From the NCBI GenBank assembly GCA_021788115.1, contig JAJYLA010000006.1, forward strand, positions 1 through 64,000: DNA of 64,000 nucleotides, read 5' to 3'. The notes under the pieces are model-generated. The model made no database searches. It saw only the letters and a program-made list of their open reading frames with translations, and had not been told where the DNA came from. A program made the translations under genes and the position numbers. Below, piece by piece: positions 45,461-53,838 of this stretch. Numbering within the stretch: position 1 is the first letter of the stretch; the number at the start of each line of letters is the position of its first letter. The stretch comes from Actinomycetes bacterium (GTDB taxonomy: Bacteria > Actinomycetota > Acidimicrobiia > Acidimicrobiales > Palsa-688).

Positions 45461-45989
45461 GCTTCATCTCCTGGCAGAGAGCGGATTCCGCACGTCGCAA
45501 CATCGTTCCCACCTGTCCCACCTTGACCCCCACCGCCTGGGCGATCTCCCCGTAGCTCATCCCTCCGTGACGCAAGACCAGCACGGCGGCCGACCGGGCC
45601 GGCAGCCGGGACAGCGCCCGGCGAAGCTCGGCGCGGGCCTCACGGTCCACCACGACATCCTCGGGGCCCGACACCGCCTCCTCCGCGGCGCTCAGCCGCT
45701 GCCGGCGCTCCCGCCGCCGCTCGCCGCGAATTACGTTGAGCGACGCGTGGACCGCCGCAACCCGCACCCATCCCGGTGCCCGCTCCACGTCACCGGCGAA
45801 GCGGCCGTGTGCCGCGAGGAAGACCTCCTGCGCCACGTCCTGAGCGGCGTGGAAGTCCCCCAGGACGCTCTGGGCCAGCCGGACGACGTGCGGGTAGTGC
45901 TGGCGGTAGAACTCCTCGAAGCCCGACGATGCCGCGGGACGCCCGCCGAAACCACTGGCATCCGCAAGCCGGCCGTTCCTCACCACCAC
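45444..45989 (-). CDS. ECF-type RNA polymerase sigma factor
   Basis: A 181-residue sigma factor with regions 2 and 4 only. Region 2 is FEEFYRQHYPHVVRLAQSVL...DVAQEVFLAAH and region 4 is LPARSAAVLVLRHGGMSYGE with the HTH AQAVGVKVGQVGTMLRRAES. It probably directs transcription of its own operon including the ABC exporter. Upstream 45990-46108 has no confident autoregulatory promoter that I can identify. Confidence 0.92.
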   Translation of the reverse strand: MVVRNGRLADASGFGGRPAASSGFEEFYRQHYPHVVRLAQSVLGDFHAAQDVAQEVFLAAHGRFAGDVERAPGWVRVAAVHASLNVIRGERRRERRQRLSAAEEAVSGPEDVVVDREARAELRRALSRLPARSAAVLVLRHGGMSYGEIAQAVGVKVGQVGTMLRRAESALCQEMKHGSCQ

Positions 45990-46108
45990 CTATAACAGCA
46001 CCGCGGCGGCGCAAAATGTGGCGGGCAATCCGCCGGCGTCTCGTGCGCTGGCGTCCCCCGCCGCAAGAGCGACCCGGGCTCCCGTGTCCGCCGTTGCGAA
46101 GTTCCGGG

Positions 46109-46525
46109 TCAGGCCAACCCCAGAGCCTTTTTCATCGCCTTGAGGTTGCCGCGCACGAACCGCGAGTACCGGTCGGTGAGCTCCTCTGCGGTCTGTCCTT
46201 CTGACTCCCCCACGTGGACGATCAACTCGATGCGGCTGTTCGACTCCCCCAGCGGGATGACCGCGATCGTCGACCGGTAGTCCTCTACGTCGGGTCGATC
46301 GACCATGGTGTAGGTGTAGGAGTACTGGGAGCTGGCAACCAACGCTTCCTTCACGACGCTGCCGTCGGCCATGGTCAAGATCCGGAGTGTCCGCGCCGGC
46401 TCCTCCTGCAGCTTCTCGTCCTGCACGACCACCGCCCACTTGCGGATGTTGGCGAAGTTCCCGATCACGTCCCATACCTCCTCGGCGGGTAGCGGGACGT
46501 CCTCGTACGTTGCGGCATCAGCCAT
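46109..46525 (-). CDS. SRPBCC (START/polyketide cyclase-like) family protein
   Basis: A 138-residue single-domain protein. PLPAEEVWDVIGNFANIRKW at the N-terminus and the amphipathic helix AEELTDRYSRFVRGNLKAMK at the C-terminus are typical of the SRPBCC hydrophobic-ligand fold. No catalytic residue can be assigned. Ribosome site AGGAG. It is divergent from the FAD oxidase gene. Confidence 0.85.
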   Translation of the reverse strand: MADAATYEDVPLPAEEVWDVIGNFANIRKWAVVVQDEKLQEEPARTLRILTMADGSVVKEALVASSQYSYTYTMVDRPDVEDYRSTIAVIPLGESNSRIELIVHVGESEGQTAEELTDRYSRFVRGNLKAMKKALGLA

Positions 46526-46631
46526 GATTGTTTCTCCTGTAGACGATCCGGGCCATCGTAGAGGAGGTTCCGGCGAGCCCCGCAGGCTCGTCCCCCGGAT
46601 CCGTACCGTCCCGGCCGTTATCGTCGGGCCC

Positions 46632-48242
46632 GTGACGAGGAGAAGATCGTGGTGGGGCTGGGGCTGGGAGGATCAGGCGATGACCGCCGAGCAGATCGAC
46701 CGGCTCGGAGCAGCCGTCGCCGCTCTGCTCCCTGGCGTCGAGCGGCGGGCTCCATGCCCTTTGGAGGAGGCAAACCTGCCGCTTCCCACCCTCGAGCCGC
46801 CCCCCTCCATCGCTCCGCTGTGCTCCACGGACCGGCGGGCGAGGTCCAGTCATGCCTACGGTCGCAGCTACCGCGATGTCGTGCGGGGCCACCGCGGAGA
46901 CTTCGCCGCAGCACCGGCGGTGGTGGCCTACGCCCGTTCGGAGGCCGACGTCGCGGCTGTCCTCGAGTGGTGCGCGGCGACGGGCACTTCGGTCGTGCCG
47001 TTCGGGGGCGGCACCTCGGTTGTGGGTGGGGTGGAATGCCCGGGCGCGGTGAGCTTGGACCTGACCGGGCTGAACCGGGTGGTCGACGTCGACCGCGCTT
47101 CGCGCGCCGCCCGGATCCAGGCCGGTGCCTATGGTCCCGGTATCGAGGACGGCTTGCGGCCCCACGGGCTCACCCTGCGCCACTTTCCTCAGTCCTTTGA
47201 GTGTTCCACGCTGGGCGGCTGGTTGGCGACGCGCTCGGGCGGCCACTACGCGACGGTCTACACGCACATCGACGACCTGGTCGAGTCGATCCGGGCCGTG
47301 ACACCTTCGGGGGTGTGGGAATCGCGGCGCCTGCCCGGCTCGGGTGCCGGGCCGAGTCCCGACAGGATGCTGCTCGGCTCCGAGGGGATCCTGGGCGTGA
47401 TCACCGAGGCGTGGGTGCGGGTGCAAGACCGCGTCCGGTGGAAGGCTTCCGCCGGCGTCCACTTCGCCACCTTCGAGCAGGGCGCCCTGGCGGTCCGGGC
47501 CCTCTCGCAATCGGCGCTGTTCCCCGCAAACTGCCGTCTGCTGGACCCCGGGGAGGCAGCCACCTCCGCAGGAATCTCCGATGGCAGCGCCCTGCTCGTG
47601 GTCGGCTTCGAGTCAGCCGATCATCCCGTCGATGCCGTCATGGCCAGAGCGGTAGAGCTGGCAGCGGACCACGGCGGACACCTCCCCGAAGGAGTCTCCA
47701 CGAGCGGTCCCCAGCAGGACGCCGGCTCGAAGACGTCCGCCGATACGCCGTCGGAGGCGTCCGACGCTGCGGGCAGATGGCGGGCGTCGTTTCTCCGCGC
47801 CCCCTACGTCCGCGACGGCCTCGTGCAGCTCGGGGTGCTCACCGACACGTTTGAGACGGCCGTGACCTGGGACCGATTCCCGGCCCTCCACACCGGTGTC
47901 CGAGAAGCGCTGCGGCGAGCCTCGAAAGAGGTGTGCGGCGGGGGGGTCGTGACGTGCCGGTTCACCCACGTCTACCCCGACGGGCCCGCCCCCTACTTCA
48001 CCGTGATGGCTCCCGCCAGGCGGGGAGGCGAGCTGGAACAGTGGGCGGAGATCAAAGCGGCCGCTTCTGAGGCGGTGCTGTCCCTGGGGGGTACGATCAC
48101 CCATCACCACGCCGTCGGCCGAGACCATCGACCCTGGTATGACCGTGAGCGCCCGGAGCCGTTCGCGTCGCTCCTCAGCGCCGGCAAGCGCGCCCTCGAT
48201 CCCGGCAACATCTTGAACCCCGGCGTCCTCATCTCCGCCTGA
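46632..48242 (+). CDS. FAD-binding oxidase, alkyldihydroxyacetonephosphate synthase-like
   Basis: A 536-residue FAD_binding_4/FAD-oxidase_C protein. VVPFGGGTSVVGGVECP binds the FAD pyrophosphate, SFECSTLGGWLATRSGGHYA and LLGSEGILGVITEAWV are conserved in AGPS and related flavoproteins, and THHHAVGRDHRPWYDRE near the end carries the His cluster of the AGPS active site. GTG 46632 is supported by TRRRSWWGWGWED, matching the start of actinobacterial homologues. May make ether lipids or oxidise a hydroxyacid. Confidence 0.88.
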   Translation: MTRRRSWWGWGWEDQAMTAEQIDRLGAAVAALLPGVERRAPCPLEEANLPLPTLEPPPSIAPLCSTDRRARSSHAYGRSYRDVVRGHRGDFAAAPAVVAYARSEADVAAVLEWCAATGTSVVPFGGGTSVVGGVECPGAVSLDLTGLNRVVDVDRASRAARIQAGAYGPGIEDGLRPHGLTLRHFPQSFECSTLGGWLATRSGGHYATVYTHIDDLVESIRAVTPSGVWESRRLPGSGAGPSPDRMLLGSEGILGVITEAWVRVQDRVRWKASAGVHFATFEQGALAVRALSQSALFPANCRLLDPGEAATSAGISDGSALLVVGFESADHPVDAVMARAVELAADHGGHLPEGVSTSGPQQDAGSKTSADTPSEASDAAGRWRASFLRAPYVRDGLVQLGVLTDTFETAVTWDRFPALHTGVREALRRASKEVCGGGVVTCRFTHVYPDGPAPYFTVMAPARRGGELEQWAEIKAAASEAVLSLGGTITHHHAVGRDHRPWYDRERPEPFASLLSAGKRALDPGNILNPGVLISA

Positions 48243-48291
48243 CGGCGAGGCCCGCCGCGTCCAGCACCGCCGAGGGGACCGTGCCTCGAGC

Positions 48292-49074
48292 TCAGTCGGC
48301 TGCGAAGTCCGTGAAGGATCCGTGCCGCCCCGAGCCGGCCGCGAACCGTGCGGCGCCGGCGGATGCTTCGCCCGCCAGGGGAAGCTGGCCGTGGGCATAC
48401 TCGGAGAGCAGCGCGGCGGGTTCGTCGAGGCCCTCGGCGGCGAGCAGCGACGCCCGGTCGCTCCGCATGCACACCTGCGGGAAGGCGGCCAGTTGCCGGG
48501 CCAGATGCTGCGCGGCCGCCAGTGCCTGCCCGGCCGGCACCACGCGGTTCGCCAGTCCGAAGGACAACGCCTCCTGGGCGTCGACCGCCCGGCCGGTAAG
48601 GATGAGGTCCATCGCCCGGGAGGCGCCGATCAGTCGCGGCAGTCGCACGGTGCCGCCGTCGATCAGGGGCACACCCCAGCGCCGGCAGAACACCCCGAAC
48701 ACGGCGGTGTCATCGGCCACCCGCATGTCGCACCACAGCGCAAGCTCGAGCCCGCCCGCGACGGCGTAGCCGGAGACGGCGGCGATGACCGGCTTTGACA
48801 GCGTGAGCCGGCTGACCCCCATCGGCGCGTCGCCGGTCGGAGCGACCCGGTTGGCCCGCCCCGTGCCAACCGCGGTGAGGTCCGCCCCGGCGCAGAAGAC
48901 ACCGCCCTCGCCGTGCAGCACCGCAACGGCGGCGGTGTCGTCGGCGTCGAACGCGCGGAAGGCGGCCGCCAGGGCCGCGGCGGTGGGCCCGTCGAGCGCG
49001 TTGCGCCGTTCGGGCCGGTTGAGGAAGACGGTGACGACCGGCCCGGATCGCTCCGTCCGCACGGCGACGGTCAT
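48292..49074 (-). CDS. Enoyl-CoA hydratase/isomerase family protein
   Basis: A 260-residue crotonase-fold protein. The oxyanion-hole stretches are FCAGADLTAV and SGYAVAGGLELALWCDMRVA. One catalytic glutamate of hydratases is conserved in GGLELA; the second position is in a region reading RRWGVPLIDGGTVRLPRLIG, as in a subfamily of uncertain activity. ATG 49074 overlaps the CoA ligase stop (ATGA), so both act on the same acyl-CoA pathway. Confidence 0.9.
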   Translation of the reverse strand: MTVAVRTERSGPVVTVFLNRPERRNALDGPTAAALAAAFRAFDADDTAAVAVLHGEGGVFCAGADLTAVGTGRANRVAPTGDAPMGVSRLTLSKPVIAAVSGYAVAGGLELALWCDMRVADDTAVFGVFCRRWGVPLIDGGTVRLPRLIGASRAMDLILTGRAVDAQEALSFGLANRVVPAGQALAAAQHLARQLAAFPQVCMRSDRASLLAAEGLDEPAALLSEYAHGQLPLAGEASAGAARFAAGSGRHGSFTDFAAD

Positions 49075-50603
49075 CGCATGCCCACCCACAGCGGGTCGCG
49101 CAGCGCCCGCCGCAACACCTTGCCGACGGGCGACAGCGGGATCGCGTCCACCACGTGCACGTGCTTGGGGACCTTGTAGCCGGCGAGCCGGCCACGGACA
49201 AGCTCACGCAGCTCGGCCTCGGTGACGCTGGCCCCCGGGCGCACGGTGACGAACCCCGTCACGGCCTCCACCCACGTGTCGTCCGGGGCGCCCACGACGG
49301 CCGCGCCGGTGACCTGCGGATGGAGAAGCAAGACCTCCTCCACCTCGCGCGGGTACACGTTGTAGCCGCCGGTGATGATCATGTCCGAGGTTCGGTCGAC
49401 GAGCGTCAGGTAGCCGCGGTCGTCGAAGCGGGCGAGGTCACGGGTGCGGACCCAGCCGTCGCCGGACACGGTCTCGGCGGTGAGCTCCGGCGCCTCCGCG
49501 TAGCCGCGCATCTGGAACGGAGCCCGGACCCGCACTTCGCCGACCTCACCGGTCGCGACCGCCGTGCCGTCCTCGGAAGTCAGCGCCACCTCGGCGTCGA
49601 TGGCGGGGTGCCCGCAACTGCCCCGCAAAGCCGGATCGAGATGGTCGTGGCGGTCCAGCACCGTGATGCACAGCGGCGCCTCCGTCTGGCCGTAGTACTG
49701 CACCAGCCGCGGCCCCCACATCTCGAGCAGCTGCTCGATCAGCGGCCGCGGCATCGGGCTGGCCCCATAGATGACCGTGCGGAGGCTGGAGAGGTCGGCG
49801 CGCTCGGCGGCTCCGGACGCGACCAGCATGCCGAGCATCGTCGGCACCAGGTTGATCTCGGTCGCCCGGTACCGGGATACCCCGTCGAGGTAGCCGTCGG
49901 GGTCGAAGCCCCGCAGCACCGCAGCGCAGCCGCCCCGGGCCCAGTAAGGCAGCACGAACGTGCCGCTGGCGTGGATGAGCGACGCCGCGTGCAGCATGAC
50001 CGAACCGGGGTCGGGCGAGACGAGGTTGGCCAAGATGTTCGCCGCGATCGCAGCGAAGCTGCCCTGGCTGTGCTCGACCGCCTTGAGCGCACCTGTCGTG
50101 CCGGACGTGTAGAGCACCAGCAGAGGATCGGACGCCGCCACAGCGATCATGGGATCCCGCGGCGAGGCCCCCCTCATCCGGTCCAACAGGTCGACGGCCT
50201 CGACGGCGGTCGTGGCTCCAAGGCTGACCAGCCGCAGGCCGTCGACCCGGCCGGCCAGCTCTTCGGCGCGTTCCTCCAGTTCCGCGCCGTGCACCAACGT
50301 GCGCGCCCCCGTCGCGGTCAGCATGCGCGCCTGTTCCTCGGCCGAAAGCCGGGTGTTCAGCGGCACCCGGACAACCCCGGACTTCAAACAGGCGAAGTCG
50401 ACCGGAATCGCCCAGAGCCCGTTGTCAATCAGCAGCCCGACCCGATCAAAGCGCCGTACGCCGAGCCCGATGAGGACATTGGCCATCCGGTTCGACGCAA
50501 CATCCACCTCGGCGAACGTCAAGGATCGCTCACCGAAGCACACCGCGGGGCGCGGTCCGTACCGCGCAGCACCGCGCCGGACGATCTCCACTGCGAGCAC
50601 CAC
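49071..50603 (-). CDS. AMP-dependent acyl-CoA ligase with altered P-loop
   Basis: A 510-residue adenylate-forming ligase with YYGQTEAP (A5), DGWVRTRDLARFD (A7), DRTSDMIITGGYNVYPREVE (A8) and the lysine motif PLSPVGKVLRRAL (A10). The normally conserved P-loop reads LYTSGTTGALKAVEHS, with Ala and Ala where Pro and Gly are usual. The catalytic lysine is in place so it may still be active. GTG 50603 follows AGGAGG. Confidence 0.9.
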   Translation of the reverse strand: MVLAVEIVRRGAARYGPRPAVCFGERSLTFAEVDVASNRMANVLIGLGVRRFDRVGLLIDNGLWAIPVDFACLKSGVVRVPLNTRLSAEEQARMLTATGARTLVHGAELEERAEELAGRVDGLRLVSLGATTAVEAVDLLDRMRGASPRDPMIAVAASDPLLVLYTSGTTGALKAVEHSQGSFAAIAANILANLVSPDPGSVMLHAASLIHASGTFVLPYWARGGCAAVLRGFDPDGYLDGVSRYRATEINLVPTMLGMLVASGAAERADLSSLRTVIYGASPMPRPLIEQLLEMWGPRLVQYYGQTEAPLCITVLDRHDHLDPALRGSCGHPAIDAEVALTSEDGTAVATGEVGEVRVRAPFQMRGYAEAPELTAETVSGDGWVRTRDLARFDDRGYLTLVDRTSDMIITGGYNVYPREVEEVLLLHPQVTGAAVVGAPDDTWVEAVTGFVTVRPGASVTEAELRELVRGRLAGYKVPKHVHVVDAIPLSPVGKVLRRALRDPLWVGMR

Positions 50604-50663
50604 GGGCCTCCTCTCATTCCGAGGCGTCCGGCGCCAAACCTACCGCCCGTCGGGACGGGTCAC

Positions 50664-50957
50664 TCAGGACAGGGCCAGGTGGTGGCGGGTGACAGGCTGC
50701 GCGCCGAGAAGCTCCGCGGGGATCTGCGGGCCCCCTGCTGCCGAGCCGTAGGTGTCGAGGGCGTCCTGGTCGCGCCAGCGGGATATGGCGGTGATGAGGG
50801 TGGGCTCCTCGGCGACGGTACAGATCTGCGCACCGAAGCAGCCGTCGGTCCGGCGGAGGGTGGTGGCGATCTGCTCGCAGGCGGAGACGAGGTCATCGTG
50901 GCGCCCGTCTGCGGGGACGAAGGTGGTGATCCTGACGATGCGGGAGTGCTCGGGCAT
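50664..50957 (-). CDS. Antibiotic biosynthesis monooxygenase (ABM)-like domain protein
   Basis: A 97-residue ferredoxin-like (dimeric alpha/beta barrel) domain: IVRITTFVPADGRHDDLVSA, then RTDGCFGAQICTVAEEPTLI and ISRWRDQDALDTYG. ATG 50957 (MPEHSRIVR) is chosen over upstream starts because the fold begins there. It is 60 bp ahead of the CoA ligase in the same direction. Such domains include monooxygenases and non-enzymatic binders. Confidence 0.7.
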   Translation of the reverse strand: MPEHSRIVRITTFVPADGRHDDLVSACEQIATTLRRTDGCFGAQICTVAEEPTLITAISRWRDQDALDTYGSAAGGPQIPAELLGAQPVTRHHLALS

Positions 50958-51061
50958 GGGTCCATGGTCGCGCCGACCGTCTTCGTCGACCACGGCCAAC
51001 CGGACGAGAAGACGACCGCTTGCCGGTTGGGCGTGACCTGCGGGAACGTCTGATACCGGAG

Positions 51062-51133
51062 CTCGGGGGGGAGGACTCGAACCCCCAATGGCAGGGCCAG
51101 AACCTGCTGTGTTGCCGATTACACCACCCCCGA
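51062..51133 (-). tRNA. tRNA-Gln (anticodon CTG)
   Basis: On the minus strand: acceptor TCGGGGG/CCCCCGA, D-arm with GGTGTAATCGGCAACAC, anticodon stem GCAGG/CCTGC around loop TTCTGGC (anticodon CTG), T-arm GGGGGTTCGAGTCCTCC, discriminator G. CCA is not encoded. It lies about 1.3 kb from gltX. Confidence 0.94.
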
Positions 51134-51192
51134 AGGGTGCCGGAGCACTCTAGCCGCCCGCGGCGGGGTCCAGGCACGCACGCCGTCGCCGA

Positions 51193-52212
51193 TCAGGCGG
51201 CGGCGTGGTCGGAGGCCCAGACGAGGAGGCGGGGAAGCTCCCAGGCGGTGACGATGCGATCGGGTGGCACGCCCGCGTCCACGGCCTGCTCGCAGCCGAG
51301 GATCAGCCACTCGAGCTGGCCGGGGGCGTGTGCGTCGGTGTCGACGCTCAGCAGGCAGCCGAGGCCGACGGCGGCGGCCAGGAGCTCGGGGGGTGGGTCC
51401 CGCCGCTCGGGGCGAGAGTTGATCTCGACCGCCGTGCCGGTACGGGCGCAGGCGCCGAAGACGGCGTCGGGGTCGAACGACGACGGCGGCCGCCCGCGCC
51501 CCGCGAGGATCCGGCCGGTGCAGTGGCCGAGGATATCGGTGTGGGGGTTCTCCACCGCGGCGACCATCCGCCGGGTCATCGCGTCGCGCTCCATGCGAAG
51601 CTTGGAGTGGACGCTCGCGACGACCACGTCCAGTTGCGCCAGCAGCTCCTCCGACTGGTCGAGGGCGCCGTCCTCGAGGATGTCCACCTCGATGCCGGTG
51701 AGGATGCGGAAGGGGGCCAGCTGCTCGTTGAGCGAGGCGATCTCGTCGAGCTGGCGGCGGAGCCGCTCGGCGTCGAGGCCGTGGGCGATCGTGAGCCGGG
51801 GGCTGTGGTCGGTCATGGCCAGGTAGGAGTGCCCGAGTCCCGCCGCCGCGGCGGCCATGTCGTGGATGGGGCTCCCCCCGTCGGACCAGTCGGAGTGCGC
51901 GTGGCAGTCCCCGCGCAGCAGCGCCCGCAGCTCCTCGGCAGCCGGGTCGAGCGTCTCCTTCGCCTCGCCTTCGAGATGCGCGAGGTAGGCGGGGACCTCG
52001 CCGGAGAGGGCCTCTGCGATGGCCCGGGCGGTGGTGTCGCCGACGCCGGGGATGTCGCTCAGCCGCCCGGCGCCCGCCAGCGCCTCCAGCTCGGACCGCT
52101 CGAGCGCTGTCACCGCGGCCGCGGCGCGGCGGAACGCCCGCACCTTGTAGGACTCGGCCCGGCCCCGTTCGAGCAGGTAGGCGATGCGCTCGAGGGCGCC
52201 GGCGGGGTCCAT
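51193..52212 (-). CDS. PHP-domain phosphoesterase with helix-hairpin-helix region (PolX-like, no polymerase domain)
   Basis: A 339-residue protein. The N-terminal 90 residues resemble the HhH 8-kDa region of family X polymerases (YKVRAFRRAAAAV, LSDIPGVGDTTARAIAEAL). The PHP domain then follows with metal ligands in GDCHAHSDWSDGG, MTDHSPR, GIEVDILEDGAL, ASVHSKL, ILGHCTGR and DTDAHAP. The nucleotidyltransferase palm and fingers of PolX are absent. It may be a 3'-5' exonuclease or other phosphoesterase in DNA repair. ATG 52212 chosen at MDPAGALERIAYLLE. Confidence 0.88.
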   Translation of the reverse strand: MDPAGALERIAYLLERGRAESYKVRAFRRAAAAVTALERSELEALAGAGRLSDIPGVGDTTARAIAEALSGEVPAYLAHLEGEAKETLDPAAEELRALLRGDCHAHSDWSDGGSPIHDMAAAAAGLGHSYLAMTDHSPRLTIAHGLDAERLRRQLDEIASLNEQLAPFRILTGIEVDILEDGALDQSEELLAQLDVVVASVHSKLRMERDAMTRRMVAAVENPHTDILGHCTGRILAGRGRPPSSFDPDAVFGACARTGTAVEINSRPERRDPPPELLAAAVGLGCLLSVDTDAHAPGQLEWLILGCEQAVDAGVPPDRIVTAWELPRLLVWASDHAAA

Positions 52213-52385
52213 CGCCGCAACGCTACCCGCAGCCGCGCGAGGCATCCCCGCTCAGCCGGCGGGCCCGGCGGCGAGCACCACGGTGGCGCTGTGCGCGCCG
52301 CCGGACGGTCCCAGCCACCCGACGGGGGCGGCCTCCGCCGCCAGGAGGGCGAGCGCGCTCGGCGCCCGCGGGGCGCGCGGAGGGG

Positions 52386-53768
52386 CTATTTGTCCTGCTC
52401 GAAGCGGCGGGCAGCCTCGGCCAGGCGGGCGAGGGTCCGGTCGCGCCCGAGGGTCGCGAGCGATTCCCACAGCGGCGGGCCGACCGAGCGGCCCGTCACC
52501 GCCAGGCGGACAGGGGCCTGCGCCTTCGACTTCTTCGGCTCGCCCGCCTCCTCGCCGGCCCCGACCACCGCCTCCTCGATGGCGTGCGGCTCCCACTCGA
52601 TCGTCTGGAAGCGCGCCGCTGCCGCCTGGAGGATGGCCGCGAAGGCCGGGTTTCGCCGGACGCCCCTTTCCCATTCGGCGGGGTCGATCGCCGGGGACGG
52701 CAGGAACAGGAAGTCGCTCATGGCGTACACCTCCGCCAGAGTCCGGGCCCGCTCCTGCACGAGAGGGGCGATGGGCTCCCAGCGGGCCTGCAGCCAGGCC
52801 TGGGCGCGCTCGACGAGGTCGGCGGTGGGCATCGCCCGCAGGTACTCGGCGTTGACGGCCTGCAGCTTGCGCTCGTCGAAGATGGCGCCGGCGCGCTTGA
52901 CGTCCTCGAGGCGGAACTCGGCGACCATCTCCTCGATGCCGACGATCTCGCGGTCGCCCGAGGGCGACCAGCCGAGAAGGCCGAGGTAGTTGCGCATCGC
53001 CTCGGGCAGATACCCCTCGTCCCGGTAGTCCTCGACGGCGACCTTGTCCCGGCGCTTGGAGAGCTTCTTCCGGGCGTCGTTGAGCAGGAGCGGGAGGTGG
53101 GCGAACACGGGCGCGTCGCCGTAGCCGAGGGCGTCCCACAAAAGTAGGTACTTCGGGGTGTTGGGGACGTGATCCTCCCCGCGGATCACATGGCTGATCG
53201 CCATGTCAGCGTCGTCGACGACGTTCGCGAGGATGAAGAGGGGATCACCGTTGGACTTGCGCAGTCCGAAGTCCTCGATCGACGCGTTGTCGACGGTCAC
53301 CGTGCCGCGAACCACGTCGTCGAAACGGGTCTGGCCGCTCCCGGGGGTCCGGAAACGGATCATGCGGCCGGCCGCCGGCTCGAGCCCCCGGTCGCGGCAG
53401 TAGCCGTCGTAGCCGGGCGGCCCTCCTCGCCGGCGGGCCCGCCCGGCCACCGCCTCGGGGGTGCAGTCACAGGCGTAGGCGGCGCCGCCGGCGAGGAGCT
53501 TGCCGACCGCCTCGCGGTAAAGGGGCCCCCGCTGCGACTGGAAGTGCGGCCCCTCGTCCCAGTCGAGGCCCAGCCAGCGCAGGGCGCGGAGGATGCCGTC
53601 GATGTGCTCGGGTCTGTTGCGGGCGAGGTCGGTGTCCTCGATGCGCAGCACGAAGGTGCCGCCCTGCTGGCGGGCGAAGAGCCAGTTGAAAAGGGCCGTC
53701 CGCCCGGTGCCGACGTGGAAGTACCCCGTCGGCGAGGGCGCGATCCGCACACGGGGTCGGGAACTCAC
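52386..53768 (-). CDS. gltX: Glutamyl-tRNA synthetase
   Basis: A 460-residue class I synthetase. The HIGH-type motif is in APSPTGYFHVGTGRTALFNW and the KMSKS-type motif in KKLSKRRDKVAVEDY, with LRIEDTDLARNRPEHIDGIL typical of GluRS. The C-terminal anticodon-binding region is shorter than in some homologues and has a Lys/Ala-rich linker. With tRNA-Gln nearby and no GlnRS in the window, it may be non-discriminating and rely on GatCAB elsewhere; this is inferred. Confidence 0.95.
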   Translation of the reverse strand: MSSRPRVRIAPSPTGYFHVGTGRTALFNWLFARQQGGTFVLRIEDTDLARNRPEHIDGILRALRWLGLDWDEGPHFQSQRGPLYREAVGKLLAGGAAYACDCTPEAVAGRARRRGGPPGYDGYCRDRGLEPAAGRMIRFRTPGSGQTRFDDVVRGTVTVDNASIEDFGLRKSNGDPLFILANVVDDADMAISHVIRGEDHVPNTPKYLLLWDALGYGDAPVFAHLPLLLNDARKKLSKRRDKVAVEDYRDEGYLPEAMRNYLGLLGWSPSGDREIVGIEEMVAEFRLEDVKRAGAIFDERKLQAVNAEYLRAMPTADLVERAQAWLQARWEPIAPLVQERARTLAEVYAMSDFLFLPSPAIDPAEWERGVRRNPAFAAILQAAAARFQTIEWEPHAIEEAVVGAGEEAGEPKKSKAQAPVRLAVTGRSVGPPLWESLATLGRDRTLARLAEAARRFEQDK

Positions 53769-53838
53769 GGCCTTTCAGGCTACCGGGGGCAGGGAGACGA
53801 CCCGCGGCGCCCGCAGGAAGCCGGGGCTGCGGCGGGGG

